A stretch of DNA of 64,000 bases. It comes from Ruegeria marina. Lineage in GTDB: Bacteria > Pseudomonadota > Alphaproteobacteria > Rhodobacterales > Rhodobacteraceae. Numbering within the stretch: position 1 is the first letter of the stretch; each line of letters begins with the position of its first letter. Below the pieces are notes generated by a model. It worked only from the letters and a program-made list of their open reading frames with translations, was not told the DNA's origin and made no database searches. Shown here piece by piece: positions 18,098-27,101 of this stretch. A program made the translations under genes and the position numbers. The DNA lies in the NCBI RefSeq assembly GCF_900101475.1, contig NZ_FMZV01000006.1, positions 168,634 through 232,633 of the forward strand, written 5' to 3'.

Positions 18098-18254
18098 CGG
18101 CGCCATGCAGGGTGTCGCAGCAGCGCGGTCGGCCCCGGCTTCGGCAAAAGGGCTGTAAGGGCCAGCCACAGGTCACAGGCATCGCCACGCCCAAGGTTTG
18201 GCCCCGGACACCTCGGGCTGGGCCTACGGATGACGTCAGGCCGCGGGCAATGGA

Positions 18255-19127
18255 CTACAGCACACGCCCCGCCACGGCATCGAGCCTGGAAAGCAAGGCG
18301 GGATCGCGTTTGTCGGGCGCGGTGAGGATGGCATGATCCAGCGACCGGTCACACCCATGCGGGCAGGGCGCGCGATCCGGTCCCAGCAGGGCAGGAAGCC
18401 CCTTGACCAAGGCGCGTCCATTGTCGGCATTGCGCATCAGTGTGGCGATGATCTGCGCGACATCGACTTCACCGTGATCGGGGTGCCAACTGTCGTAATC
18501 GGTGACCATGGCGACCGAGGCATAACAAAGCTCGGCTTCGCGGGCGAGCTTGGCCTCGGGCATATTGGTCATGCCGATCACATCCGCGCCCCAGTGCTCG
18601 CGATACATCTTCGACTCGGCCAGTGTCGAGAATTGCGGTCCTTCCATCGCCAGATAGGTGCCGCCCCTGTGAACGGGGATGCCGGCAGCGCGCGCCGCAG
18701 TTTCGCAGGCTTCCGACAGGCGCGGGCAGGTGGGATGCGCTACGCTGACGTGAGCGACGCATCCGGTGCCGAAGAAGCTCTTTTCGCGCGCAAACGTCCG
18801 GTCGATGAACTGATCGACTATCACGAAATCTCCCGGCGCCATCGCTTCGCGGAAGGACCCGCAGGCCGAGACCGAAATGACATCCGTTACGCCCAGCCGT
18901 TTCAGCGCGTCGATATTGGCGCGATAGGGCACGTCGGTCGGAGCATGCACATGCCCGCGCCCGTGCCGGGGCAGAAAGGCCATGTCGACGCCTTCAAGTC
19001 GGCCGGTCAGGATCTGGTCCGAGGGAGACCCCCAAGGCGTTTCGACCGATACCCATTCGGCACTTCCCAGCCCGTCGATGTCGTAGATGCCAGAGCCGCC
19101 GATCACGGCGATCTTGGTGCTGGTCAT
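18255..19127 (-). CDS. mtnP: S-methyl-5'-thioadenosine phosphorylase
   Basis: Splits methylthioadenosine with phosphate into adenine and 5-methylthioribose-1-phosphate. 290 residues. Seen: IAVIGGSGIYDIDGL, FLPRHGRGH, VSACGSFRE, the MTAP signature YLAMEGPQFSTLAESKMYR, GMTNMPEAKLAREA and MVTDYDSWH, whose paired aspartates favour 6-aminopurines (family knowledge). Start at 19127 is before the conserved N-terminus; the longer frame upstream lacks similarity. Functionally linked to apt downstream. The 157 bases between its stop and the RHH gene hold nothing I can assign. Confidence 0.95.
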   Translation of the reverse strand: MTSTKIAVIGGSGIYDIDGLGSAEWVSVETPWGSPSDQILTGRLEGVDMAFLPRHGRGHVHAPTDVPYRANIDALKRLGVTDVISVSACGSFREAMAPGDFVIVDQFIDRTFAREKSFFGTGCVAHVSVAHPTCPRLSEACETAARAAGIPVHRGGTYLAMEGPQFSTLAESKMYREHWGADVIGMTNMPEAKLAREAELCYASVAMVTDYDSWHPDHGEVDVAQIIATLMRNADNGRALVKGLPALLGPDRAPCPHGCDRSLDHAILTAPDKRDPALLSRLDAVAGRVL

Positions 19128-19438
19128 GTGCGGGCCTTTCCGTCTGCTACCGGCTTCGCGCCCGAGTTGTGCGGATTCCCGGCGCATTTTCAAGGGGTAA
19201 GTTCTGATAGAACCGGCCGCAACCGAAGAGCCGGGAGGTTGCTTTTGGGTGGAAATCACGGAAGACGGCCAGGTCGATCCGCCTGCTCGAATGCCCTTGT
19301 GCCAGGCAAGGGCCACGATGCGGCGATATACCCGCTATGTTCTCAGTGCAATGCTGCTACCCGGCCAAGCCCATGGCCGGACCGGGACTGAACCGTTAGA
19401 AAGCCCGGAACGCGAACAATCCCCACTGGACAAGATCG
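19128..19438 (+). promoter_or_regulatory. Structured leader upstream of sulP
   Basis: A 311-base interval between mtnP and sulP starts, with no convincing gene. On the sulP sense strand three inverted repeats follow one another: GCAACC/GGTTGC then TTTT (19219-19246), GCCCTTG/CAAGGGC (19293-19313) and CCGGCCA/TGGCCGG (19361-19380). The first looks like a terminator. Together they suggest an attenuated or structured 5' leader; I do not recognise a riboswitch class. Confidence 0.45.
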
Positions 19439-21073
19439 ATGCCCCGTGCCTTCCTGGCAAGTGTTGCCAATCGCCTAGCATTTCCCGACCTGCGCTGGAT
19501 GCCGGACGAGCCATTCAGCGCATCACGGCTGCGGATCGAGCTGTTGTCCGGCTTGACCGTGGCACTGGCGCTGGTGCCCGAGGCGGTGGCCTTTGCCTTT
19601 GTTGCCGGCGTGCATCCGCTGGTCGGCCTTTACGCCGCCTTTCTGGTCGGGCTGATCACCGCGCTGATCGGGGGGCGGCCCGGCATGATCTCTGGCGCAA
19701 CGGGCGCCCTGGCCGTGGTGATGGTGGCGCTGGTGGCCCAGCACGGGGTTGAGTACCTGTTCGCCACCGTCGTGCTCATGGGCCTATTGCAGGTGATCGC
19801 GGGGGTCATGCAATGGGGCAAGTTCATCCGCCTGGTGCCGCATCCGGTCATGCTCGGGTTTGTCAACGGTCTGGCCATCGTGATCTTTCTGGCGCAACTG
19901 GGGCAGTTCAAGGTGCCGGGCAGCATGGAAAACACCGGCCACGGAATGGGCGGCGGTGAATGGCTGTCCGGCGGGCCGCTCTACCTGATGCTCGCGCTGG
20001 TGGCGCTGACCATGGCGGTGATCTGGATCATGCCGCGCGTTACCCGCATCATCCCGGCGCCGCTGGCCGGTATCGCGGTGGTCGCGGCGCTGGTGATTGG
20101 TGTCGGACTGGATGTGCCGCGGGTGGGCGACATGGCCTCGATCGAAGGTGGTTTGCCGCAATTCCATATTCCGATGGTGCCCGTGACCTGGGAAACCCTT
20201 GAGATCATTCTGCCCTATGCGGTGATCCTGGCCGCCATCGGCCTGATCGAAAGCCTGCTGACGCTTAACCTTGTCGGCGAGATTACCGGCAAGCGCGGCG
20301 GCGCCAGCCAGGAATGCATCGCCCAGGGCGCGGCCAATGTGGTTACCGGGTTTTTTGGCGGCATGGGTGGCTGCGCGATGATCGGCCAGTCGATGATCAA
20401 CGTGAAATCGGGCGGGCGGACCCGCATCGCGGGGGTTGCGGCGGCGCTGTTCCTGCTGGTTTTCATCCTGTTCGCGGCACCGCTGATCGAACAGATCCCG
20501 CTGGCTGCGCTGGTGGGCGTGATGTTCATGGTGGTGATCGGGACCTTTGCCTGGAACTCGCTGATGATCCTGCGCAAGGTGCCGCTGACGGATGCCTTCG
20601 TCACGGTACTGGTGACCGTCGTGACGGTGATGGAGGACCTGGCTGTCGCCGTAGTCGTGGGCGTGATCGTCTCGGCCCTGGCTTATGCCTGGAACAATGC
20701 CAAGCGCATTCACGCGGTGACCCGCGAGTCCCATACCGAGAAGGGGGCCAAGGTCTACGAGATCCAGGGGCCGCTGTTCTTCGGCTCCACCGACGGGTTC
20801 GGCGAGCTGTTCGAGGTCGATACAGACCCCGAGACCGTCATCGTCGATTTCAAGCAGAGCCGGGTCGTTGACCAGTCGGCGCTTCAGGCGATCGAGGCGG
20901 TTGCGGGGCGTTACGAGGCGGCTGGAAAAAGGGTGATGCTGCGACATCTGAGCCGCGACTGCCACCAGTTGCTGACAAAAGCGGGGCACCTGATGGTCGA
21001 CAGCGATGATGACCCCGACTATGGGCTGGCGGTGGACTATTCCGTGCGCACCGGCATTCTGGGCGGTCACTGA
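19439..21073 (+). CDS. SulP family anion permease with STAS domain
   Basis: Inner-membrane anion transporter (sulfate, bicarbonate or other anion). 544 residues: the SulP core with about 12-14 helices (residues 25-420), including LTVALALVPEAVAFAFVAG, NGLAIVIFLAQL and the conserved NLVGEITGKRGGASQECIAQ-like loop, then a cytoplasmic STAS domain (about 435-540) with VYEIQGPLFFGS and VVDQSALQAIEAV. No carbonic anhydrase or sulfur gene is adjacent, so the substrate is open. Preceded by a structured leader; closed by an intrinsic terminator. Confidence 0.93.
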   Translation: MPRAFLASVANRLAFPDLRWMPDEPFSASRLRIELLSGLTVALALVPEAVAFAFVAGVHPLVGLYAAFLVGLITALIGGRPGMISGATGALAVVMVALVAQHGVEYLFATVVLMGLLQVIAGVMQWGKFIRLVPHPVMLGFVNGLAIVIFLAQLGQFKVPGSMENTGHGMGGGEWLSGGPLYLMLALVALTMAVIWIMPRVTRIIPAPLAGIAVVAALVIGVGLDVPRVGDMASIEGGLPQFHIPMVPVTWETLEIILPYAVILAAIGLIESLLTLNLVGEITGKRGGASQECIAQGAANVVTGFFGGMGGCAMIGQSMINVKSGGRTRIAGVAAALFLLVFILFAAPLIEQIPLAALVGVMFMVVIGTFAWNSLMILRKVPLTDAFVTVLVTVVTVMEDLAVAVVVGVIVSALAYAWNNAKRIHAVTRESHTEKGAKVYEIQGPLFFGSTDGFGELFEVDTDPETVIVDFKQSRVVDQSALQAIEAVAGRYEAAGKRVMLRHLSRDCHQLLTKAGHLMVDSDDDPDYGLAVDYSVRTGILGGH

Positions 21074-21088
21074 TCCGATGCAAGGCGG

Positions 21089-21114
21089 AGCGCGCCTTTG
21101 GCGCGCGCTTTTTT
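21089..21114 (+). terminator. Intrinsic terminator of sulP
   Basis: GCGCGCC and GGCGCGC form a perfect 7-pair stem with a TTT loop, followed by GCTTTTTT. It starts 16 bases after the sulP stop. Two further GC-rich inverted repeats (CCGCGCC/GGCGCGG and GCGAGGC/GCCTCGC) follow before 21160. Confidence 0.85.
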
Positions 21115-21162
21115 GCGCCGCGCCTTTCGGCGCGGGATGCGAGGCGCTGCCTCGCGCTCCTA

Positions 21163-21184
21163 AGTATTTGGAACCAGAAAGAAG
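21163..21184 (+). repeat. Copy 1 of the AGTATTT/ACCAGAAAGAAG repeat
   Basis: AGTATTT, then GGA, then ACCAGAAAGAAG. It lies between sulP and the convergent acyltransferase, two bases from the latter's stop. The same 22-base pattern recurs at 46814, 46989, 53314 and 53351. Confidence 0.8.
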
Positions 21185-21186
21185 GA

Positions 21187-21825
21187 TTAGGGACGAAGGC
21201 TGACGAGCCGGTCGATATCGCCTTCGAGCAGCGCGGTTTCGGCCTGGGCAATTCGATCGGCAGGCCAGTCCCACCAGGCGAGATCCAGAAGGGTCGCGAT
21301 GGCATCGGCGTCGAACCGGTATCGGACTGTATGGCCAGGGTTGCCTGTAACCACTGCATAGGGCGGCACGGTGCCTCGCACCACCGCGCCCGCGCCGATC
21401 AGGGCTCCGTCGCCGATGACCGCGCCGGGCAGGACAAGCGCGCCATATCCGATCCAGACATCGTTGCCGATCACGGTATCGCGCCGGTCGGGCTGATAGC
21501 CGGCCATCCGGTCGGGGTCGAACACCGGAAAGGGGAAGCAGGTCAGACCGTCCATGGCGTGATTGGCCGAGGCGGTGATGAACCTTACCCCGTGGGCGAT
21601 CTGGCAGAACCGGCCAATGCGGAGCGTTTCCGCCGAGGTGGGAAACAGATAGGGTGCCAGTCGCGCTGCCCAATCCGTGGGCGGGTCGAAATCCGACGCA
21701 TAGGTGTAATCCCCGACAACAAGCCGCGGGTGGTCGATCACCTGGTTCAGAAACACGGTTCCGGCATGATCGGAGCCATCCGGCAGGGTGATCGGATAGC
21801 GGCGGCCAGCGTCTGGCAGGGTCAT
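21187..21825 (-). CDS. CatB-type O-acyltransferase (hexapeptide fold)
   Basis: 212 residues of the xenobiotic/streptogramin acyltransferase family. Seen: VVGDYTYASDF, LRIGRFCQIAHGVRFI, the catalytic-histidine region ASANHAMDGLTCFPFPVF (about residues 86-103), then left-handed beta-helix repeats IGNDVWIGYGALVLPGAVIG and DGALIGAGAVVRGTVPPYAV. The family acetylates chloramphenicol, streptogramins or unknown hydroxyls; no resistance claim is made. Its ATG overlaps the upstream flavin reductase stop (ATGA), so the two are coupled. Confidence 0.88.
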   Translation of the reverse strand: MTLPDAGRRYPITLPDGSDHAGTVFLNQVIDHPRLVVGDYTYASDFDPPTDWAARLAPYLFPTSAETLRIGRFCQIAHGVRFITASANHAMDGLTCFPFPVFDPDRMAGYQPDRRDTVIGNDVWIGYGALVLPGAVIGDGALIGAGAVVRGTVPPYAVVTGNPGHTVRYRFDADAIATLLDLAWWDWPADRIAQAETALLEGDIDRLVSLRP

Positions 21826-22430
21826 CTGTCGTCCGGTCGTGCGAGCGCAAAGAGTTCGCGCACGACGGTGTAGTCGCGATACCCGAGCCGGGCCAGCGGC
21901 TGATAGGTGGTGATGTCGAAAATGCCATCCCTCAGGCAGTCGTCGCGCATGTGGATCCCGGTCACCTCGCCGAAGACCACACGGTTCGACGCACCGGGCA
22001 GGGTGACGATCTGGGTCAGCCTGCATTCCAGCGCGGCGGGCGCGCCGGCGACGCGTGCGCAGCCGATCGTCTCGCACTCGACCGGCGTCAGGCCGGCATG
22101 GGCGAACTCGTCCACCTCGCGCGGCAGGGTTTCGGAAGAGGCGTTCATCGCGTCCTTCATCGCGTATTCGACGATGTTCACGCAGAACACGCCCGTCGCC
22201 TCGATATTGGCAACGGTGTCCTTGGTGTTGTCCTGGTCGGGCTTGCTGCCCGTGGTCGAGAACATCACCTGCGGCGGCACATAGGCCGCACCATTGAAGA
22301 AACTGTAGGGGGCAAGGTTGTTGGTGCCATCGGCGGCCCGGGTCGAGATCCATCCGATCGGACGGGGCGTGATGATCGCGTTGAACGGGTTGTGCGGCAG
22401 GCCGTGGCCATCCTCGGGTCGATAGAACAT
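21822..22430 (-). CDS. Flavin reductase family protein
   Basis: 202 residues of the FMN-binding split-barrel (DIM6/NTAB) family: MFYRPEDGHGLPHNPFNAII, TPRPIGWIST (about residues 22-31), LAPYSFFNGAAYVPPQVMF, and GEVTGIHMRDDCL. Members reduce flavin for a partner monooxygenase or act as oxidoreductases themselves. Start at 22430 precedes the conserved N-terminus. First gene of a two-gene unit with the acyltransferase; no monooxygenase is adjacent. Confidence 0.88.
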   Translation of the reverse strand: MFYRPEDGHGLPHNPFNAIITPRPIGWISTRAADGTNNLAPYSFFNGAAYVPPQVMFSTTGSKPDQDNTKDTVANIEATGVFCVNIVEYAMKDAMNASSETLPREVDEFAHAGLTPVECETIGCARVAGAPAALECRLTQIVTLPGASNRVVFGEVTGIHMRDDCLRDGIFDITTYQPLARLGYRDYTVVRELFALARPDDR

Positions 22431-22453
22431 GAGTGGTTTGTCTCCAAGCGTTT

Positions 22454-22480
22454 GCCCTAGGGGTAACGAAGTGATAGGGC
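22454..22480. promoter_or_regulatory. Inverted repeat in a divergent promoter region
   Basis: GCCCTA and TAGGGC arms are separated by 15 bases in the 83-base gap between the divergent flavin reductase and GNAT genes. The position suits an operator; the binding protein is unknown. Confidence 0.35.
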
Positions 22481-22513
22481 GATTGCCACCCATGAGGAGA
22501 GGCAGGGCAGCAG

Positions 22514-23002
22514 GTGATCGAAGTAAAGCCGGAAACACCGGACGATTGGTGGGAAATCGAGGCGCTTTACGACCTGTGCTTTGCGCCCGGGAGAACCGCC
22601 TTGTCCTCGTACCGTTTGCGTGACGATGTCCCGCCGGTCGCCGGCCTGTCGATGGTGGCCCGCGACAGTGACGGCACGGTCGCGGGTGCGATCCGGTTCT
22701 GGCCCGTTCATGTGGGGGCGGTCGACGCCCTCTTGCTGGGGCCTGTCGCCGTTCACCCGACCCACCAGGGTGAAGGTCTGGGGGGGTTCCTGATCCAGGA
22801 GGGGCTGGAAGCGGGGCGCAAAAGCGGATGGGACCGGGTGATGCTGGTGGGCGATGCGCCCTACTATGGCCGATTCGGGTTTTCGCGGCTGGACGGGGTG
22901 GTCATGCCGCCCCCGACCAACCCCGAGCGCGTACTTGGGCTGGAGCTGACGCAAGGCGCATGGCATGGAATCAGCGGCCAGGTGACCCGCTGGACGCGCT
23001 GA
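22514..23002 (+). CDS. GNAT N-acetyltransferase, YhbS-like
   Basis: 162 residues from a GTG at 22514, preceded by a purine-rich AGGAGAGGCAGGG region. Seen: EALYDLCFAPGRTALSSYRL typical of YhbS-type enzymes, LLLGPVAVHPTHQGEGLGGF for acetyl-CoA binding (about residues 73-92), and LVGDAPYYGRFGFSR. Substrate unknown. Divergent from the flavin reductase gene. Confidence 0.88.
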   Translation: MIEVKPETPDDWWEIEALYDLCFAPGRTALSSYRLRDDVPPVAGLSMVARDSDGTVAGAIRFWPVHVGAVDALLLGPVAVHPTHQGEGLGGFLIQEGLEAGRKSGWDRVMLVGDAPYYGRFGFSRLDGVVMPPPTNPERVLGLELTQGAWHGISGQVTRWTR

Positions 23003-23058
23003 GCCGTTGAAATCCGGTTCGCGGTACCCGATGTTCAAGCAGAACGGGAGGTGCACCC

Positions 23059-23817
23059 ATGCAGGATATCGTGATCGTTGCGCCGGTGGATGCCGAGGCG
23101 GAACTGGATGCGCTGGCAAAGCGCTATCGCGCCGCTGGCGGTATCGGCATACATCTGTTGAACGCGGTCGGAGGCAAGGCGGAGTCGCTGCTTGACCGTC
23201 TGCCGGCACCGGTGCGCTCGGGTCTGACCGAGGCGACCGAACGTGCCTTGGCCCTGGCGATGCGGGCCGCTCAGGGGTCGCGACAGGCTGTACCGCAACA
23301 GAGCGAGCGCACGAACATGGTCTGGACAACGGCCATGGGGGCGGTCGGCGGATTGGGCGGGTTATCCACAGCACTTGTCGAACTGCCCGTCACCACAACG
23401 GTCCTGTTGCGCGCGATCCAGGATGTGGCGGTCCAGTACGGTTTTGACCCGGGTTCGGAGAATGTGCAATTCGACTGTGTCCGGGTGTTCTCTGCCGCCG
23501 GTCCATTGGCGGTCGACGATGGGGCCGATCTCGGGTTCGTTTCACTCCGCCTGACCCTGACCGGCAATGCGATGCAGAAGATGATCGCGGCCGTGGCCCC
23601 ACGCCTCGCTGCCGCAATGGGCCAGAAACTTGCGGTTCAGTCGGTGCCGATCCTTGGGGCCATGGCTGGTGCCTCGGTGAACTACGTGTACACCCGCTAT
23701 TATCAGCAGATCGCGCATGTGCATTTCGGTCTGCGAAGGTTGGCGATAGATGCGGACATCCCGCACAGTGAACTGGTCGCCCGTCTTGAAGACAGGATGG
23801 CGCTTTTGCGGAAGTGA
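23059..23817 (+). CDS. EcsC family protein
   Basis: 252 residues. Seen: an N-terminal acidic/helical part, glycine-rich TAMGAVGGLGGLSTALVELP (about residues 91-110), then TTVLLRAIQDVAVQYGFDP and a C-terminal AGASVNYVYTRYYQQIAHVHFG, which match the EcsC family (named after the Bacillus ecs operon). Probably membrane-associated. Function unknown. Start at 23059 follows GGGAGGTG. Confidence 0.85.
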   Translation: MQDIVIVAPVDAEAELDALAKRYRAAGGIGIHLLNAVGGKAESLLDRLPAPVRSGLTEATERALALAMRAAQGSRQAVPQQSERTNMVWTTAMGAVGGLGGLSTALVELPVTTTVLLRAIQDVAVQYGFDPGSENVQFDCVRVFSAAGPLAVDDGADLGFVSLRLTLTGNAMQKMIAAVAPRLAAAMGQKLAVQSVPILGAMAGASVNYVYTRYYQQIAHVHFGLRRLAIDADIPHSELVARLEDRMALLRK

Positions 23818-23932
23818 CCATAGCCAGCCGGTGAATTCCATCATGTACCCCGACTGCTTCATCGGCTAAGCACAAGCCAGTCGCGCGCCCGGCCGCGCAT
23901 GTTCCCTGCGAGTCATTCCCTTCGGCCTGCTC

Positions 23933-24436
23933 ATGAGTTCCGTCTTGCTGCCTGACATCTCCCTTGTCCCGACGATCGGGGGTGTCCGCGTTCAGTACGG
24001 AGCGTTGTGCTACAGGTTCAAGGGCGCTGAACCCAGGGTTCTGATGGTAACAAGCCGCGGCACCGGGCGCTGGATCTTGCCCAAGGGTTGGCCCATGAAA
24101 GGGCGTGACGGGGCCGGAACTGCCGCGCGCGAGGCCTGGGAGGAGGCCGGAGTCGTCGGTACGGTTCATGCCAGCAGCGTCGGACTGTATTTCTATTCCA
24201 AGATCCTCGGCAAGGAGGGGCCGGTTCCCTGCATGGTGCAAGTATTTCCGATCCACGTCAGCCAACTGTCGGACCGTTATCCGGAACGTGGCGAAAGGCG
24301 GCGGAAATGGTTTTCGCCGAAGAAGGCGGCGAAAGTGGTGACCGAGGCCGATCTTGCACGATTCCTGACGTCCGTCGACCTGACCCGGTTGCACCAGGCT
24401 CGACAAGAAATGCTTGATGACAGCCGCTCCACTTGA
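23933..24436 (+). CDS. NUDIX hydrolase, polyphosphate-type
   Basis: 167 residues. NUDIX box WILPKGWPMKGRDG then TAAREAWEEAGV (about residues 46-72): the REAWEEAG core is intact, and the upstream glutamate position is arginine. A basic residue there is also found in related alphaproteobacterial proteins that align with diphosphoinositol-polyphosphate hydrolases, so activity is likely kept (inference from recall). Substrate unknown. Stands alone, 115 bases after EcsC. Confidence 0.88.
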   Translation: MSSVLLPDISLVPTIGGVRVQYGALCYRFKGAEPRVLMVTSRGTGRWILPKGWPMKGRDGAGTAAREAWEEAGVVGTVHASSVGLYFYSKILGKEGPVPCMVQVFPIHVSQLSDRYPERGERRRKWFSPKKAAKVVTEADLARFLTSVDLTRLHQARQEMLDDSRST

Positions 24437-24487
24437 TCTTCGGTAAGCGGTGGATATTTACTAGGCAGACCATCTGGGAATGTCTTG

Positions 24488-24925
24488 ATGATTCAATATT
24501 CTCTGAAATGCAGCGAGGGCCACAGCTTTGACAGCTGGTTCCAGTCGGCTGCCGCCTATGACAAGCTGGCCGCGTCCGGCATGGTCAGCTGCGCGGTCTG
24601 CGGTGGAAGCCGGGTAGAGAAGGCGATCATGACTCCTCGGGTTCGTCCGGCGCGTTCGGCTGCGGAAACCCCGGCTACCGAACGGCCATTGAGCGCGCCG
24701 GCAACTCCCGCCGAACAGGCTCTGGCCGAAATGCGCCGCAAGATCGAGCAGAATTCGGACTATGTCGGTCGCGATTTCGCGTCCGAGGCACGCCGGATGC
24801 ATCTGGGCGAAACGCCCGAGCGTTCGATCTATGGCGAGGCCAGGATCGACGAGGCAAAGGCGCTGATCGAGGAGGGCATCCCGGTCGCTCCGCTGCCCTT
24901 CTTGCCCAATCGCAAGGCAAACTGA
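24488..24925 (+). CDS. DUF1178 family protein
   Basis: 145 residues: MIQYSLKCSEGHSFDSWFQS with paired cysteines CxxxH and CAVCGG forming a likely small zinc ribbon (residues 8-40), an alanine/proline-rich middle, and the conserved C-terminus SDYVGRDFASEARRMHLGE then RSIYGEA. Typical DUF1178 architecture. Function unknown. ATG at 24488 is preferred over the TTG one codon earlier. It ends two bases before the SDR start, suggesting co-transcription. Confidence 0.92.
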   Translation: MIQYSLKCSEGHSFDSWFQSAAAYDKLAASGMVSCAVCGGSRVEKAIMTPRVRPARSAAETPATERPLSAPATPAEQALAEMRRKIEQNSDYVGRDFASEARRMHLGETPERSIYGEARIDEAKALIEEGIPVAPLPFLPNRKAN

Positions 24926-24926
24926 A

Positions 24927-25565
24927 ATGCACGTGCTGATAACTGGCGCCAATCGGGGCGTCGGCAAAGCTCTGGCCGATCTGTACAGGGCTGCCGGGAG
25001 CCGTGTAACCGGCACAGCGAGGGACGGCAGCGCCGAGATCACGCTCGATGTGACCGATGCTGCGGCGCATCGGAACATGGCCTCTGCACTCTCCGGGCAA
25101 CCGGTCGATCTGCTGATCTGCAATGCAGGCGTCTATCTGGACAAGGGGCAGAAAATCGAAGGTTATCCGGCGCAGATGTGGGCCGACACGTTTGCCACCA
25201 ATGTCACCGGTGTATTCCTGACCGTTCAAGCCTTGCTGCCGAACTTGCGCGCGGCCCGCGGCAAGGTTGCGATCATCTCGTCGCAGATGGCCTCGCACAC
25301 GCGGGCGCCTGGAGGGAGCTATATCTATCGCGCCTCCAAGGCTGCAGCGCTGAATCTCGGCCGCAATCTTGCCGCGGACCTTGCGGCTGACGGAATTGCT
25401 GTCGGGATCTATCACCCCGGCTGGGTGCAGACCGATATGGGTGGCGGTGCAGCTGACATCGGCAAGGACGAGGCCGCCGCCGGGCTTGCCGCCCGGTTTG
25501 CCGATTTGTCTCTCGAAACGACGGGTTGTTTCGAAACCTGGGACGGGCGCGCCCATCCCTATTGA
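24927..25565 (+). CDS. Short-chain dehydrogenase/reductase
   Basis: 212 residues with a full SDR signature: TGANRGVG cofactor loop (residues 6-13), a DVT aspartate after the third strand, NAG at about 71-73, and catalytic Ser, Tyr and Lys in IISSQMASH and YIYRASK. Rather short for the family and similar in size to CsgA/C-signal-like SDRs. Substrate unknown. The following 251 bases up to lysC hold no gene I can support. Confidence 0.9.
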   Translation: MHVLITGANRGVGKALADLYRAAGSRVTGTARDGSAEITLDVTDAAAHRNMASALSGQPVDLLICNAGVYLDKGQKIEGYPAQMWADTFATNVTGVFLTVQALLPNLRAARGKVAIISSQMASHTRAPGGSYIYRASKAAALNLGRNLAADLAADGIAVGIYHPGWVQTDMGGGAADIGKDEAAAGLAARFADLSLETTGCFETWDGRAHPY

Positions 25566-25816
25566 GCGCCGGGCGCTGCGACGGGCAATTCGAAAACTGC
25601 GCGAAGAGGTTGGCGGCAAAACGGCGGCGCGCATGGATAATCCTTGATCTCGCAGCTTGCGCTGGCGCGGTGTGATCTGGACCCTGCGCCGAAATCTCGT
25701 TCCCGGATTGTTCTCTCTGCGTCAAATAGGTGCGCCCGCAATGCCCACTTGCTCTTGCACCCCCCCTCGCATATGAGGCACCAGATCAATTCCAAGGCGC
25801 GGAGACTTTGACCCCC

Positions 25817-27055
25817 ATGCCAACGCTCGTGATGAAATTCGGCGGCACATCGGTTGCCAATCTCGATCGAATCCGCCGCGCGGCCAAACGCGTCGGCGTC
25901 GAAGTTGCCAAAGGCTATGACGTGATCGTCATCGTTTCGGCCATGGCGGGCAAGACCAATGAACTGGTCGGCTGGGTCAACGAAACCTCGCCCTTGTTCG
26001 ATGCGCGCGAATACGATGCGGTCGTGTCATCCGGAGAAAACGTCACGGCCGGCCTTATGGCGCTGACGCTTCAGGAGATGGATATTCCCGCCCGCAGTTG
26101 GCAGGGCTGGCAGGTGCCCTTGATCACCAACAGTGCCCATAGCCAGGCACGGATCGAGGATATCCCGCCGCACAACGTCAACCAGAAATTCGCCGAAGGC
26201 ATGAAGGTTGCGGTGGTTGCCGGGTTCCAGGGCGTCAGCCCCGAAGGCCGTATCACCACGTTGGGCCGGGGTGGTTCGGATACCACGGCTGTGGCCTTTG
26301 CCGCTGCCTTTGGCGCCGAGCGCTGCGACATCTACACCGATGTGGACGGGGTCTACACGACCGATCCGCGCATCTGCTCCAAGGCGCGCAAGCTTGAAAA
26401 GATTTCGTTCGAGGAAATGCTCGAACTGGCCTCGCTGGGGGCCAAGGTGCTGCAAACCCGCTCGGTCGAGCTGGCGATGCGCTACAAGGTGAAACTGCGT
26501 GTCCTCTCCAGCTTCGAGGAACAATCGGACGAGGCGGGAACGCTGGTCGTCGATGAGGAGGAAATCATGGAATCCAATGTCGTTTCCGGTGTGGCCTATT
26601 CCCGCGACGAGGCCAAGTTGACCGTGGTATCGGTGCTTGACCGGCCCGGTGTCGCCGCCACCATTTTCACCGCGCTCAGCGATGCCGGGGTGAACGTTGA
26701 CATGATCGTACAGAACGTGTCCGAAGAAGGCATCACCGACATGACCTTCTCGTGCCCGACCGATCAGGTGGCGCGCGCGGAAAAGGCGATGAACGCGGTG
26801 CGCGACGCGGGCGGACTGGAATTTGAGTCGCTGATCATCGACTATGATGTCTGCAAGGTTTCGGTAGTGGGCATCGGCATGCGCAGCCAGTCGGGCGTGG
26901 CTGCCAAGATGTTCAAGATTCTCTCGGATGAGGGGATCAACATCAAGGTCATCACAACCTCCGAGATCAAGATTTCCGTTCTGATCGACCGGAAATACAT
27001 GGAACTTGCCGTACAGGCGCTGCATGATGCGTTTGAACTGGACAAGGCCGCCTGA
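25817..27055 (+). CDS. lysC: Aspartate kinase
   Basis: First step of lysine, methionine and threonine synthesis. 412 residues. Seen: VMKFGGTSVANLDRIRRAA, SSGENVTAGLMAL, LGRGGSDTTAVAFAAAF and two C-terminal ACT domains (about residues 270-405) with VLDRPGVAATIFTAL and VVGIGMRSQSGVAAKMF, so feedback inhibition is expected. Start at 25817; an earlier in-frame ATG gives an unconserved extension. Followed after 46 bases by ptsP, the usual alphaproteobacterial pair. It works with thrC in this window. Confidence 0.97.
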   Translation: MPTLVMKFGGTSVANLDRIRRAAKRVGVEVAKGYDVIVIVSAMAGKTNELVGWVNETSPLFDAREYDAVVSSGENVTAGLMALTLQEMDIPARSWQGWQVPLITNSAHSQARIEDIPPHNVNQKFAEGMKVAVVAGFQGVSPEGRITTLGRGGSDTTAVAFAAAFGAERCDIYTDVDGVYTTDPRICSKARKLEKISFEEMLELASLGAKVLQTRSVELAMRYKVKLRVLSSFEEQSDEAGTLVVDEEEIMESNVVSGVAYSRDEAKLTVVSVLDRPGVAATIFTALSDAGVNVDMIVQNVSEEGITDMTFSCPTDQVARAEKAMNAVRDAGGLEFESLIIDYDVCKVSVVGIGMRSQSGVAAKMFKILSDEGINIKVITTSEIKISVLIDRKYMELAVQALHDAFELDKAA

Positions 27056-27101
27056 TCAATTCGGACGCGGACGTGCCTGTCCATAACTGGGCAATGAATC
27101 G

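Noticed and set aside
23933..24436. Loss of the first glutamate of the NUDIX box as a sign of inactivity
   Set aside because: A basic residue at that position occurs in related alphaproteobacterial NUDIX proteins as I recall them, and the REAWEEAG core is intact, so it is probably normal for the subfamily.
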